DNA from: Nitrospirota bacterium
Lineage (GTDB): Bacteria > Nitrospirota > Thermodesulfovibrionia > Thermodesulfovibrionales > UBA6898
Assembly (NCBI GenBank): GCA_016214855.1
Contig: JACRMT010000006.1
Span: 1-64,000 of the forward strand
DNA length: 64,000 nucleotides
Direction of reading: 5' to 3'
The position numbers and the translations under genes are program-made. Under the pieces are notes generated by a model that was given only the letters and a program-made list of their open reading frames with translations, did no database searches and had not been told where the DNA came from. How positions within the stretch are numbered: the first letter of the stretch is position 1; each line of letters begins with the position of its first letter. Below, piece after piece: positions 29,330 to 38,700 of the stretch.

Positions 29330-32300
29330 GGATGGGCTGCCTATGGGAGAAGACTATACACTTACAATAGAACTCATATCGCCTCATGGCACTGAGAGAA
29401 TCTCCAACAGCCATATTGCCGGAAACCTGACAGCAATCGGCATAGTGGCACAGAAAGCTATCAGCAGTCAGCTTTCAGCCATAAGCGAAGAGGATGATGC
29501 AGAGGCGATACTTTTTAAAGAGGCAAACAGATACATTGACCGGTGGAACCAGGCAGAGGACGAGCTTGCATCACTGATGCATCTGGCGATATCGAGACCG
29601 ATACCGACTGTTGTTACCGTCGGCGGTGTGATCGATGTTACCTATCTCCTTGACATGCCCCATGGATTTGAATGGAAAGGGGTATTTATCGATGCGTCGC
29701 TTCGTGCTGTATCACCCATTACCCATAACGCATCACCCATTACCCATAACGCATCACCCATTACTGCCGACAGGCATAAGACCTTCATGCAACTCTCCGG
29801 CCTTCAGGGCTCTGTGCTTGAGCATAAGATATTTGAGGATGATTTTCAGGTTGAGTCCATTTCAACGGCGAAGCTGATACAGGTAATAAGCGATCAGCAA
29901 TCAGCTTTTAGCGGACAGCTATTGACCGTAGACAAGACGAACATCACAGCAGTACTTTCTGCCTCTGACCTTGACGACAACATCAAGGAAGACATCATAA
30001 ACGCAGTTAATCAGAATTACATTGTTCGCATCCCCTCAGCTGACGGCTTATTGCTGAACGCTATAAGCTATAAAGACTGGACCGGCGTGGGATATATCAA
30101 GGAAAACCCTTCCACTGGTGAGGCCGGGTATATGCTATCTGGGATGATAGCAGGCGGGATGACAGCAATAAAGGAATGGCTGAATAACTATCTTAAGGCA
30201 GCCCTTGGAACTCCCTACAATGGAAAGCCGAGCATCGGGCCAGCTACATCCATAGTCAGGATAGCCCCGACAGACAGGCAGAGCGGGATAGTCGGAAAGC
30301 AGTTGGGGCAGCAGCTCATGGTTCTTGTCCAGGACAAAAAGGGAGTGCCGGTTCAAGGTGCAAAGGTGACCTTCAGGGTAGTAGCCGGAGGCGGCAACTT
30401 TGGAAAAAACGCTCTTGGGGAATTTCAGGATAAAATTGAGGTCAAAACAGGTAATAACGGAATTGCAAAGACCAAATATTTCCTCGGGTTATATACGGCA
30501 GACAATCCCCTGTATACAAAACTCAATGAAAAAGATGAATTTATCACCCAAATCGGACTGAATCTCGTAATGGCAACAACCGGCAACATTGGCATTCAGC
30601 AGCCATTCAACGCCTACGGAAGACCGGACATAGAAGGGCCGGGCAAGAATATCATAGACGTCTTTGGGAATCAGTCAGAGACGCTGGTGAACAGTCCTGT
30701 TGGAAACCTTGTCGGAAAGGTCGTGGATCGGTATGGAAATCCCCTATCAAACGTAGATATTCTGTTTAGGGTATCTCCTGCAGTCTCCGGTAAGCCGGAT
30801 GTCCCGCTTCCGGCAAACTACCGGAATGTCAAACTGTATAAGCAGGAGGAATGCAGTCTGCCGTTCCCTTTGTATGGGGAATGCAGCAAGTATTATGATT
30901 CTGTCAGCGTAAAGACAGAATACTACGGCGGGAAAATAAGCGCGGTCCTCGGGAACACGGTCAATACGGAATACACGGTCCAGGTGACTGCCCTGAATCT
31001 CACCGGGGTGGCCCCTACCGAGTTCAAGCTTAAAAGCGGCGGATACAGGAAGACCGCAGATGCTTACGCCCCGCACAACCTCCACCTCAAGCGGCTTGAG
31101 ATCTATACCCCTGAGGGACAGTTAGCCAATGCTGCAAAGGCAGGAACGCCGCTGAAGTCGCCACTGACTGCCGAGTTGTTCGTCACCTATGAAGAGATGG
31201 TAACAGAAGGCCCTGCTGCCTGTACGATAGATAACCAGCAGACAAGCTGCTGGAAGGTCAAGTCAAAGGACGGATTAGTCAAGACCAGCAAGATTACTGA
31301 CGGTGCGGTCACCTTTACCCCTATAACAGGCGGAGGAACGGTAACTGCTGTGAACAACCTTGGCAGCGGAAAATACCAGGCAGCGTATACAACCGGAGCA
31401 GAACCTTTGAAGAACGTCATAGAGGCCTGGGGAGAGGCAACGATAACTGTCCCGGAGATCAGATACAATTTTAGCACGGATAATTTTATAGTCCTGTCCG
31501 AAGTTCCTGTTGCTCGGCAGGCAACCCTGAGATCAAGCCAGTTCGTCTTTTTTGATAAGGATACGGGGAAGCCGCAGACGGGAATTTGTCTGAAAAACGT
31601 GGTCACAGAACAAACAGAATGCTATGGTTCAGACTACTTTATCAAAACCAATTACACGGCTTATGGAGTGGATGTGTCGCTCACCACGGAGCCCAAGCTA
31701 ATGATGCGCAGCGATAAGGGATATACCTATGTCGATACAAAACTCAACTACACTATCCTGCCCCCTGAATACTCGGCTTCAATAGTGGATATAGATCTGT
31801 TGATGGACGGGTACTGGGCGGGATATTTACCGGGGATTAAGACCCAGGGGAGCGATAGTGTAACCATCACGCCCGGGTCCAGGTTCGATGTCAATGCAAC
31901 CTATGCAGCAGAAGCAGTGCTCAACAGAGGCAGCGCCATAGAGGTGAGGAGCGAGAAGGTGCCGCTGTTGAATGCAGCGCTGATCCCGGATTATGACCAC
32001 AATGGGATCATTGATGGAGCAGACCGGGACAGGGCATTCCGGGGGGATACGTTCTACTTCTGGATAAACGACGACGATGATGAGGGGGAAACGGATGGCA
32101 GTGATATACCGCAAGCAAATAACTATGCTATGCAGCCATATCTTAACTACTCTGACCATGTAGTGAATGGTACTCGTGACCTTATAGACTTCTTCCCGGT
32201 GTATCTGGATATAAGAGATCTGCTTAAGAACTATGAACCGGCCAAGTATGCATATAAGCTCAGATCTGAAGATGAGAGTCTTAATTTTGTGTTTACGGAT

Positions 32301-33965
32301 TTAGAGGCTTTGCATGCGGGGTATCATCTGAGAGGCGATGATAACAATCTGAAAATTCCCAATGATCTTGGCGATGCAAACACGGCGCGGATTAATACGG
32401 AAGGGACATTTTTAAACAATCATCCCGATAAGCCAGCCTTTCTTGAGGGCATAAAATTAGGGAAGATAGGGGTTGTTCTTATTGAGGGGAGAAAGGCGTC
32501 GTCAAAACCTCTTGAACTTGTGGTCATAGATGCCAATCAGAAGGCAGTAGTGTCGATGAAACTCAACCTGAGCCTATCTGGTGTTGAGCAAATGTTTAGA
32601 CATAGGAATCTAAACCCTGCGGCAAACGCTGCACTGGTGCCTGCTGCAGGATCAAAGGCAGGAGAGCTGAGCAGGAATGATGCGCCGAAGTGCCCTGATG
32701 TCGAATGTATGGGCGCTGACCCGGAGAATATCAAAAACTTTGTTTTCCTTCATGGCTACAATGTGAATGGTCAGGAGGCCAGAGGCTGGCAGTCGGAGAT
32801 GTTTAAACGCATGTTCTGGTCAGGCTCGAAGGCGCGCTTCTGGGGTGTGACATGGGATGGGTGGGATACGCAGGAAATTCCCGCGATAGGAAGCGTTCCA
32901 TTTACCAGAAATTACCATATTAACGTGCAACATGCCTTTGCTACGGCGCCTGCTTTAAGGGATTTTCTTTTGAATTCGATAGATGGAGAGATTACGCTTG
33001 CAGGCCACAGTCTCGGGAATATGGTGATATCGGCGATGCTTACAGATAATGCTGATTTCTGGGATGTCAACGGAAAGATTAAGAACTATTTTATGATAGA
33101 TGCGGCTGTTGCTATGGAGGCTTATGATGGAGCTTCGGTACAGGAGATCGACAAGAAATCATCACCTGTAGCTTCCCTTCAGAAGCGATATATGGACCAT
33201 CAGGAATGGGCAGGCGCTGGCTATAAGGACTTTCTTTTTGCATCGGAATGGTACACGCTTTTTGCTAAGAACGATGCCAGACGGCAGCTGACATGGCGAG
33301 ACCGATTTAAAGTCAGGCCAAGCGGCACCAAGTATTACAATTTCTACTCTTCCGGTGAAGACGCTCTTGGCAAGTTGCCATACAATCAGTCTTCATGGGA
33401 AGCAGTCGTCGATATTGTTAAAAATAGCGGTAAGTTTTCTTGGGTGACGCAGGAGAGGTTGAAAGGTCGTCTACCGATTGGACTGCTTCTCGGGAGCAAT
33501 TACGGTGGCTGGGGCTTTAATCACGAGTGGGACGAATTAGTAACTGATCCGAACAATGTAGAATTATCCATAACTGTTCAGAAGCCGACATCTGAGGCAA
33601 ATCAGATACTCTCATCTGATTTAAAAGCAAAGCCTTTCTTTAACAAAGGCACTCAGGATGATCTGTTTACGAGTGGGACCATTGGACTCAACAGCATTGA
33701 TTATACCCGGCGCTCTCGGCTGCTTGCCGAGGTATTTCCGGCAATGACATTGCCTGCAGGGGGGAATGAGGTGATAGTAAATTCTGAACTGAAGATTACT
33801 AATACGGACATACAAGTCAAATTCCAGCGGGCAGGTATCTGGCCGAAGATAAGGGATAAGGATTTGTCATGGCGACACAGCGATGCCAGAGAAGTAGCAT
33901 ATCCTTTTGTCTTTAGATTGTTTGAAGCCATGGTAGACGTTATAGAGAAAGGAGTTGCAAAGTGA
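29241..33965 (+). CDS. large Ig-like/hydrolase protein, probably the continuation of the frameshifted transglutaminase gene
   Basis: A 1574-residue frame without its own signal peptide. It begins inside the preceding gene (89-nt overlap, different frame), has no ribosome site of note, and continues the expected sequence from LRPVLKINGEMVVAG. A Big-1-like Ig region is at about 334-454 (QDKKGVPVQGAKVTFRVVAGG), other beta-rich parts follow, then an EF-hand/dockerin-like DYDHNGIIDGADRDRA near 915-930. The C-terminal domain from about 1165 is an alpha/beta hydrolase with FLHGYNVNG and the nucleophile elbow GHSLG (Ser1257). With the upstream frame it would make one exported protein of about 1940 residues. 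Overlaps the next gene by 4 nt. Confidence 0.7.
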   Translation: MTAIPPGSDWIPARLRPVLKINGEMVVAGKDGLPMGEDYTLTIELISPHGTERISNSHIAGNLTAIGIVAQKAISSQLSAISEEDDAEAILFKEANRYIDRWNQAEDELASLMHLAISRPIPTVVTVGGVIDVTYLLDMPHGFEWKGVFIDASLRAVSPITHNASPITHNASPITADRHKTFMQLSGLQGSVLEHKIFEDDFQVESISTAKLIQVISDQQSAFSGQLLTVDKTNITAVLSASDLDDNIKEDIINAVNQNYIVRIPSADGLLLNAISYKDWTGVGYIKENPSTGEAGYMLSGMIAGGMTAIKEWLNNYLKAALGTPYNGKPSIGPATSIVRIAPTDRQSGIVGKQLGQQLMVLVQDKKGVPVQGAKVTFRVVAGGGNFGKNALGEFQDKIEVKTGNNGIAKTKYFLGLYTADNPLYTKLNEKDEFITQIGLNLVMATTGNIGIQQPFNAYGRPDIEGPGKNIIDVFGNQSETLVNSPVGNLVGKVVDRYGNPLSNVDILFRVSPAVSGKPDVPLPANYRNVKLYKQEECSLPFPLYGECSKYYDSVSVKTEYYGGKISAVLGNTVNTEYTVQVTALNLTGVAPTEFKLKSGGYRKTADAYAPHNLHLKRLEIYTPEGQLANAAKAGTPLKSPLTAELFVTYEEMVTEGPAACTIDNQQTSCWKVKSKDGLVKTSKITDGAVTFTPITGGGTVTAVNNLGSGKYQAAYTTGAEPLKNVIEAWGEATITVPEIRYNFSTDNFIVLSEVPVARQATLRSSQFVFFDKDTGKPQTGICLKNVVTEQTECYGSDYFIKTNYTAYGVDVSLTTEPKLMMRSDKGYTYVDTKLNYTILPPEYSASIVDIDLLMDGYWAGYLPGIKTQGSDSVTITPGSRFDVNATYAAEAVLNRGSAIEVRSEKVPLLNAALIPDYDHNGIIDGADRDRAFRGDTFYFWINDDDDEGETDGSDIPQANNYAMQPYLNYSDHVVNGTRDLIDFFPVYLDIRDLLKNYEPAKYAYKLRSEDESLNFVFTDLEALHAGYHLRGDDNNLKIPNDLGDANTARINTEGTFLNNHPDKPAFLEGIKLGKIGVVLIEGRKASSKPLELVVIDANQKAVVSMKLNLSLSGVEQMFRHRNLNPAANAALVPAAGSKAGELSRNDAPKCPDVECMGADPENIKNFVFLHGYNVNGQEARGWQSEMFKRMFWSGSKARFWGVTWDGWDTQEIPAIGSVPFTRNYHINVQHAFATAPALRDFLLNSIDGEITLAGHSLGNMVISAMLTDNADFWDVNGKIKNYFMIDAAVAMEAYDGASVQEIDKKSSPVASLQKRYMDHQEWAGAGYKDFLFASEWYTLFAKNDARRQLTWRDRFKVRPSGTKYYNFYSSGEDALGKLPYNQSSWEAVVDIVKNSGKFSWVTQERLKGRLPIGLLLGSNYGGWGFNHEWDELVTDPNNVELSITVQKPTSEANQILSSDLKAKPFFNKGTQDDLFTSGTIGLNSIDYTRRSRLLAEVFPAMTLPAGGNEVIVNSELKITNTDIQVKFQRAGIWPKIRDKDLSWRHSDAREVAYPFVFRLFEAMVDVIEKGVAK
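29455..29490 (+). repeat. TCAGC-type short repeats in coding sequence
   Basis: Units of the form ATCAGCAGTCAGC followed by TTTCAGCC, translated as AISSQLSAIS; same family as the tract at 28525-28579. Confidence 0.6.
29708..29767 (+). repeat. 21-bp tandem repeat encoding SPITHNA
   Basis: Two exact copies of a 21-bp unit (TCACCCATTACCCATAACGC plus A) and a partial third copy, giving SPITHNASPITHNASPIT. In frame, so the protein gains seven residues per copy. Confidence 0.9.
29880..29935 (+). repeat. TCAGC-type short repeats in coding sequence
   Basis: AAGCGATCAGCAATCAGC and AGCGGACAGC units, translated as ISDQQSAFSGQLL; same family as 28525-28579. Confidence 0.6.
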
Positions 33966-34930
33966 AAAAAACACTATTAATTTTATTGGGCATTGGCGTG
34001 ATATTTGTGCTATGGAAACCATCAGTTTATGCATTGCCAGAAGCCAAAATAACAGTGCAGATTGTGGATGAAGAGAGTGTCCCGATGAGCAGTATTGATA
34101 TGGGAATCACGTTTAGTAGAGTGAAGAATAAGAATTTTGACGGCAAAAGTGACTCATCCGGCAAATTTACGGCATCGGCGGATACCGATGGAAGAGCCTC
34201 TTATGGAGCAAGCAAGCCGGGATATTACGATAGTCACGGTTCATTTGATTTCGTCAAAGTTGAGGGAAGTAAGTGGATACCTATGAGTTACAAATGGCTC
34301 CCATGGAATCCTGAAATCAAGCTGGTGCTCCGCAAGATAAGAAATCCGGTTCCCATGTATGCGCGTGATACTCAAATGTCAGGTCTTCGTCTTCCTGCAG
34401 CGGGCAAGGAAGCGGGGTTTGATCTGATGGAATATTCGTGGATGCCGCCCTATGGGAAGGGCAAACATGCAGACTTTATTTTTAAGCTGGATGAGACGTA
34501 TACGGGCGAAGGTGATTTCATAAGTACTCTCATTATTTCTTTCCCCAATAAATTCGACGGAATTCAGATGGTGAATGAAGATCTAAGGAATGGAAGCATT
34601 TTCAAGCTGCCGCGCTTTGCTCCCGAGGATGGTTATCAGTCTATATTTAAAAGAGTGATGCGCAAGATACCTGGAAAGCCATTAGAGCGTGATTTTGATA
34701 ATGGCAATAGTTACATCTTCAGAGTGCGCTCAGAAATGAAGGACAATAAGCTTATCCGAGCTATGTATGGAAAGATTCAGGGTGATATTGGTTTTGATCC
34801 AGCATTTCAAAAAACGATTGATCTCAGATTTACCTACTATCTAAACCCTGACTATACAAGAAATCTTGAGTATGATCGAACACGAAACCTGTTCGGAAAA
34901 TTGCCATCATTGGAGAGGGTGGATCAGTAG
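33962..34930 (+). CDS. exported protein of unknown function
   Basis: A 322-residue protein with a signal peptide (KKTLLILLGIGVIFVLWKPSVYA). The start is a GTG in a 4-nt GTGA overlap with the preceding stop. The first part after the signal resembles a carboxypeptidase-regulatory-like beta-sandwich (ITVQIVDEESVPMSSIDMGI then DSSGKFTASADTDGRASYGASKPGYY). The remaining 200 residues are beta-rich with a LDETYTGEGDFISTLIISFP segment and are unknown to me. Its coupling suggests it is delivered with, or matures, the upstream secreted protein. Confidence 0.75.
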   Translation: MKKTLLILLGIGVIFVLWKPSVYALPEAKITVQIVDEESVPMSSIDMGITFSRVKNKNFDGKSDSSGKFTASADTDGRASYGASKPGYYDSHGSFDFVKVEGSKWIPMSYKWLPWNPEIKLVLRKIRNPVPMYARDTQMSGLRLPAAGKEAGFDLMEYSWMPPYGKGKHADFIFKLDETYTGEGDFISTLIISFPNKFDGIQMVNEDLRNGSIFKLPRFAPEDGYQSIFKRVMRKIPGKPLERDFDNGNSYIFRVRSEMKDNKLIRAMYGKIQGDIGFDPAFQKTIDLRFTYYLNPDYTRNLEYDRTRNLFGKLPSLERVDQ

Positions 34931-34932
34931 AT

Positions 34933-35286
34933 ATGGCACTTTTCATTACATTCAACAGAAGCGCTGGTCTTATTATGTCAATACTCATGACTTCCAGCTT
35001 CGCTCATGCCGACACAGTCGACTCCATCCACCTCCTCAAAATCTCTTCTCAGGACGAGAGGGCGGTGGTGAAGATGGAAGACGGAACGAAGAAGATCATC
35101 AAGATAGGGGATGCCATAGGGAAGAACGGCAAGGTTATTGAAATCACTTCCGGCAGGGTGGTTATTGAGGAGCAGATGGATGGCGGCAGTGAGATAGTCA
35201 TCATACGACTCGAAGAGGGTAAGCAGTGGACAGAGCACATATCGCGCCTGCCGGATAGTAAGACGTTGCTGTACAAAGCAGAATAA
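34933..35286 (+). CDS. small exported protein with PilP/GspC-like beta domain
   Basis: A 117-residue protein 2 nt after the previous gene. A hydrophobic start (IMSILMTSSFAHA, cleavage near residue 26) is followed by SIHLLKISSQDERAVVKMEDGTKKIIKIGDAIGKNGKVIEI and GRVVIEEQ, the strand pattern of the HR/PDZ-like domain of GspC and PilP. Those domains contact the secretin in type II secretion and type IV pili. A stand-alone copy beside very large secreted proteins is suggestive but not proof of a secretion role. Confidence 0.65.
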   Translation: MALFITFNRSAGLIMSILMTSSFAHADTVDSIHLLKISSQDERAVVKMEDGTKKIIKIGDAIGKNGKVIEITSGRVVIEEQMDGGSEIVIIRLEEGKQWTEHISRLPDSKTLLYKAE

Positions 35287-35296
35287 AATACGTTAA

Positions 35297-35425
35297 ATGA
35301 GGGGACTGGGGACGATGATGGGGGGACAGAAACAACTGCTTTGTACGCTGATAGCGCTTAGTCTGCTGCTTTTTTCTCCGTCTTTAAGGCCATTAGGGGA
35401 CGTAGTTGAATCAGTTAGCTTATAG
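35297..35425 (+). pseudogene. truncated duplicate of the giant gene's leader
   Basis: An ATG at 35297 opens a 42-codon frame whose first 29 codons match the start of the giant gene at 35716 (one early difference, Arg for Gly). It then leaves the repeat and ends at TAG. It keeps a full signal-peptide hydrophobic core (CTLIALSLLLFSPS) but nothing behind it. Confidence 0.7.
35301..35383 (+). repeat. 83-bp direct repeat, left copy
   Basis: Identical over 83 bp to 35720-35802 (offset 419 bp); with one mismatch the match extends 5 bp further left. It includes three GGGGAC motifs near its left end and the sequence encoding the signal peptide of the giant protein. Confidence 0.97.
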
Positions 35426-35719
35426 AGGAAGGGTTGAAACAAAAGTTCATGCCAAGGCAAGCGCGACTTGATTTTCCTGGCACATTGCACCACGTAATAT
35501 GCCGAGGGATAGAGAAAAGAGATATAGTCACTGATGACAAAGACCGAGACAATTTTGTTGAGCGGATGGGCGGCATTGCAGAAAGGATAGGTAACTATGG
35601 GGTCAGACTTGCTTATTGACATTTGGGGTATAGCCAGACAGCATGATACGCAAATCGAGAATGGGTGAGCTGCCGGACGGGCAGTCGTTGTTAAACAAAA
35701 TGCAATAAAAATTGAATGG
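35384..35719. mobile_element. remnant insertion between the 83-bp repeats
   Basis: The 336-bp segment holds the transposase relic, a short hairpin (CTGCC 35670-35674, GGCAG 35680-35684) and otherwise no open frame. It separates the exported small protein gene from the giant gene. With the GGGGAC motifs at both flanks it looks like a decayed REP/RAYT unit. Confidence 0.65.
35449..35619 (+). pseudogene. relic of a REP-associated (IS200-like) tyrosine transposase
   Basis: The 56-residue frame starts MPRQARLDFPGTLHHVICRG and continues with EKRDIVTDDKDRDNFVERMG, the conserved N-terminus of RAYT / Y1-family transposases. It ends at TGA before the HUH motif and the catalytic Tyr, so it cannot be active. 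It lies between the two 83-bp direct repeats. Confidence 0.85.
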
Positions 35720-38700
35720 GGGGACTGGGGACGATGATGGGGGGACAGAAACAACTGCTTTGTACGCTGATAGCGCTTAGTCTGCTGCTTTTTTCTCCGT
35801 CTCTGTCTCATTCTGCTGACTTCATCGCTACAACTCTCGGCGACCAGGGTAACGTAACCGTGATGGAGGTCTCAGGCAACTACGACGCCAATAATCCTGA
35901 CGCCTCGACCAATACTGATCCGAGAAAGGTGATCGCAAAGGAATTCTACCGGCTTCATAAGGACGAATATGATTTCCTTGTCATCTTTTCCAATTTCGAC
36001 GTTAAAATGCCCGAGGTGGATGCAAGGGCATTCTATCTCCACGTAAAAAACGACACGCAGGGGATAGGCCAGCAGATATTCGACAATTCATGGCTCTTCG
36101 GCAGCAACGGCAAACTGCATGGCACCATAGACATGGGCAACATCACAGCGCTCATGACAGACCCTCTTGAGCCGACATTCGAAACCTCCCTCGATATCCT
36201 CAGCCACGAACTTATGCACAGGTGGGGCTCATATGTGAAGTTCATGACAGCGCAGGGCGTTGTCAGTTCTGCGCTTCTCGGCAAAGATCTGAGCCACTGG
36301 AGCTTCCTCCTTAATTCATACGGTTCTGTGCTTTACGGCAACCAGTGGCAGGACAATGGCAATGGCACATTTACATCAATAGCTGCCCGGAAATACTACA
36401 GCCCTCTTGACCTCTACCTCATGGGGTTTATCGATAAATCACAGGTGCCGCCCATGCTTCTGATCGATAACCCTGACATTGACCCAAAGCAGATGCCGGA
36501 GACAGGTATTACGATAACCGGTACCCCAACATATGTGACCATCGACCAGATCATTGCTGCAGAGGGCGAAAGGATACCGGGTCCAACAGAATCACAGAAA
36601 TCCTTTAAAACCGCCTTTATTTTCATAACAGCTCCGGGAACATTCACTGGCGATGAGCTGTATGGTATCGAGAACATCAGAAACGGCTGGGTCACGCGCT
36701 ATTCAGTGCTGAGTGACGGCAAGGGCATTATGCAGGTTTCATCAGCCCTCAGAGAAGATATCCCGACCAATCCCGGTATAACACTGCCACCTGTTACCCC
36801 AAGGACAGTTCCACCTAAGATCGAAGATGGTGTTGCGTGGCTTATGAATGACCAGAAGCCTGAGGGCCACTGGCTTGATATAACACAGACAGCGGAGAGG
36901 GACACTGCTGAGGCTGCTCGCTCCCTGAAGAATTTCGCGGTAGCGCAACAGAACTACAGCCTTGGACTTCAATGGCTGAACTCGATAGCTTCTGATAATA
37001 CTGATTATCTCTCACGAAAGATAGAGGCCATGGCGCAGGCAGGCCAGGATGTAACTATGCTGCTGCAGACCCTGATATCGCGGCAAAACCTTGATGGTGG
37101 GTGGGGGAGCAACAGGGAATATATGAGCAGCACTGCGGATACAGCATCTGTCCTGAAGGCTTTTTCCGTTGCCGGGTACGCAGACCCATCTGCTATTGGA
37201 AAGGCTGTCGCATACCTCAAGGCTAAGCAGAATCCTGATCAGGGATGGGGAAGTGACAATGTAAGCACTATCCAGTCAACGGCAAATGTGCTTACAGCTT
37301 TTAACAGGCTACAGTTATCAGCCGACAGTTATCAGCTAACAGACTATATCGCAAACGGCTTCGCTTGGCTACTTCAGAAGCAGAACCCTGACGGCGGGTT
37401 CGGCAACAGTCCGAGCACGATCTATGATACTGCCCATACTCTGCTGACGCTTGGTGTATTCGATATACCGATGGAGATTGCAAACAAGGCGGTGCAGTAT
37501 ATTCTCTCCTCCCAGTCAGAAGACGGCAGCTGGAACGAAAGCGCGTACCAGACGGCCCTTGCAGTTGAGGCAGTATGGAAGGCAACCGTAGACCCTGACC
37601 TATCGATAAAGAATACGGACATAACGTTCATACCGGCTTCTATTACAACTCTCCCCTCAAATATCGTGATCAATGCAGTTATAGGGAATACGGGAAGGAC
37701 AGGTGTGGCTGCTGCCAAGGTGGCGCTGTATGAAGGAGCAGTAGCAGAGGCAAACAAGATAGGCGAGCAGACCCTTGCATTCCCTGGCCAGTCATCGGTG
37801 AATGTGACGTTTAACGCAACGGCAAGGGACGGCAATGAGCACAGGTTCTATATTGTTGTTGATCCGGAAAATCTTATAAGAGAAGCGAATGAATCGAACA
37901 ATACAACACTGAAGATACTCTATCCTCTGGCAACGTATGATTTTGAGGTGCTCTCATCCGATTTATCCGTATCGGCGAACCCTGTCGATATATTCAAAGA
38001 CGTAAAAATAACCTCAAAAATAACAAATAAGGGCACGATGAATGCGTACAACGTGCAGATCAGGTATTTCATAGACGAGGCAGGCGCTCCCCTTGAGATA
38101 GGGACGTCAACAGTAAACATCCCGGCAGGCGCGACCATTACGAGTGAGATCATCTGGAAAACCAATAAGGCAGGCGTAAATCTTCCTTTGACTGTTTTGG
38201 CAGATCCGTTTAATACCTTTGTCGAGATCTTAAAGGAGAACAACAGGGCTGTTATGTATCTTACGGTGAATGGCTCGACAGAACCGAACCTTACGATATC
38301 GTATAAGGATATGGTGCTTACCCCTTCGCCTGCCAACGAAAGAGGGAGCGCGACTATCTCTGCCCTGGTCAAAAACGAAGGCTTTTCGACTGCAAATAAT
38401 ATAGCGGTGAATTTCTATAAGGGCGTGCCGGGTGTTGACGGAGTTCTTCTTGGTAGTCAGGTGATTCCCTCTCTCATCGCAGGAACGGGCAGTAGGGCAG
38501 CCATTGACTGGACGGATATCCAGGATGCAGGGGAGAGGATTATCTACGTCAAGGTAGATCCTTTGGGGCAGATAACAGAGATCAGCAAGGACGATAATGA
38601 CGCCTTTGTGCTGCTTGATATCCTGAGCCTGCCTGATCTTGCGATATCGACAAATTCCATTAAATTCAATCCTGCTGCTCCGAAGGATGGCGATATTGTC

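Noticed and set aside
29708-29767. CRISPR-like spacing of short repeats
   Set aside because: Contiguous 21-bp tandem units with no spacers, and within a coding frame. No CRISPR array or cas gene was seen in the window.
35617-35619. TGA at the end of the transposase relic as a second selenocysteine codon
   Set aside because: The position is not a Cys site in the family and the sequence behind it does not continue the protein.
35301-35802. 83-bp repeats as an ordinary target-site duplication
   Set aside because: IS200/RAYT-type elements do not create long target duplications, and the enclosed transposase is truncated.
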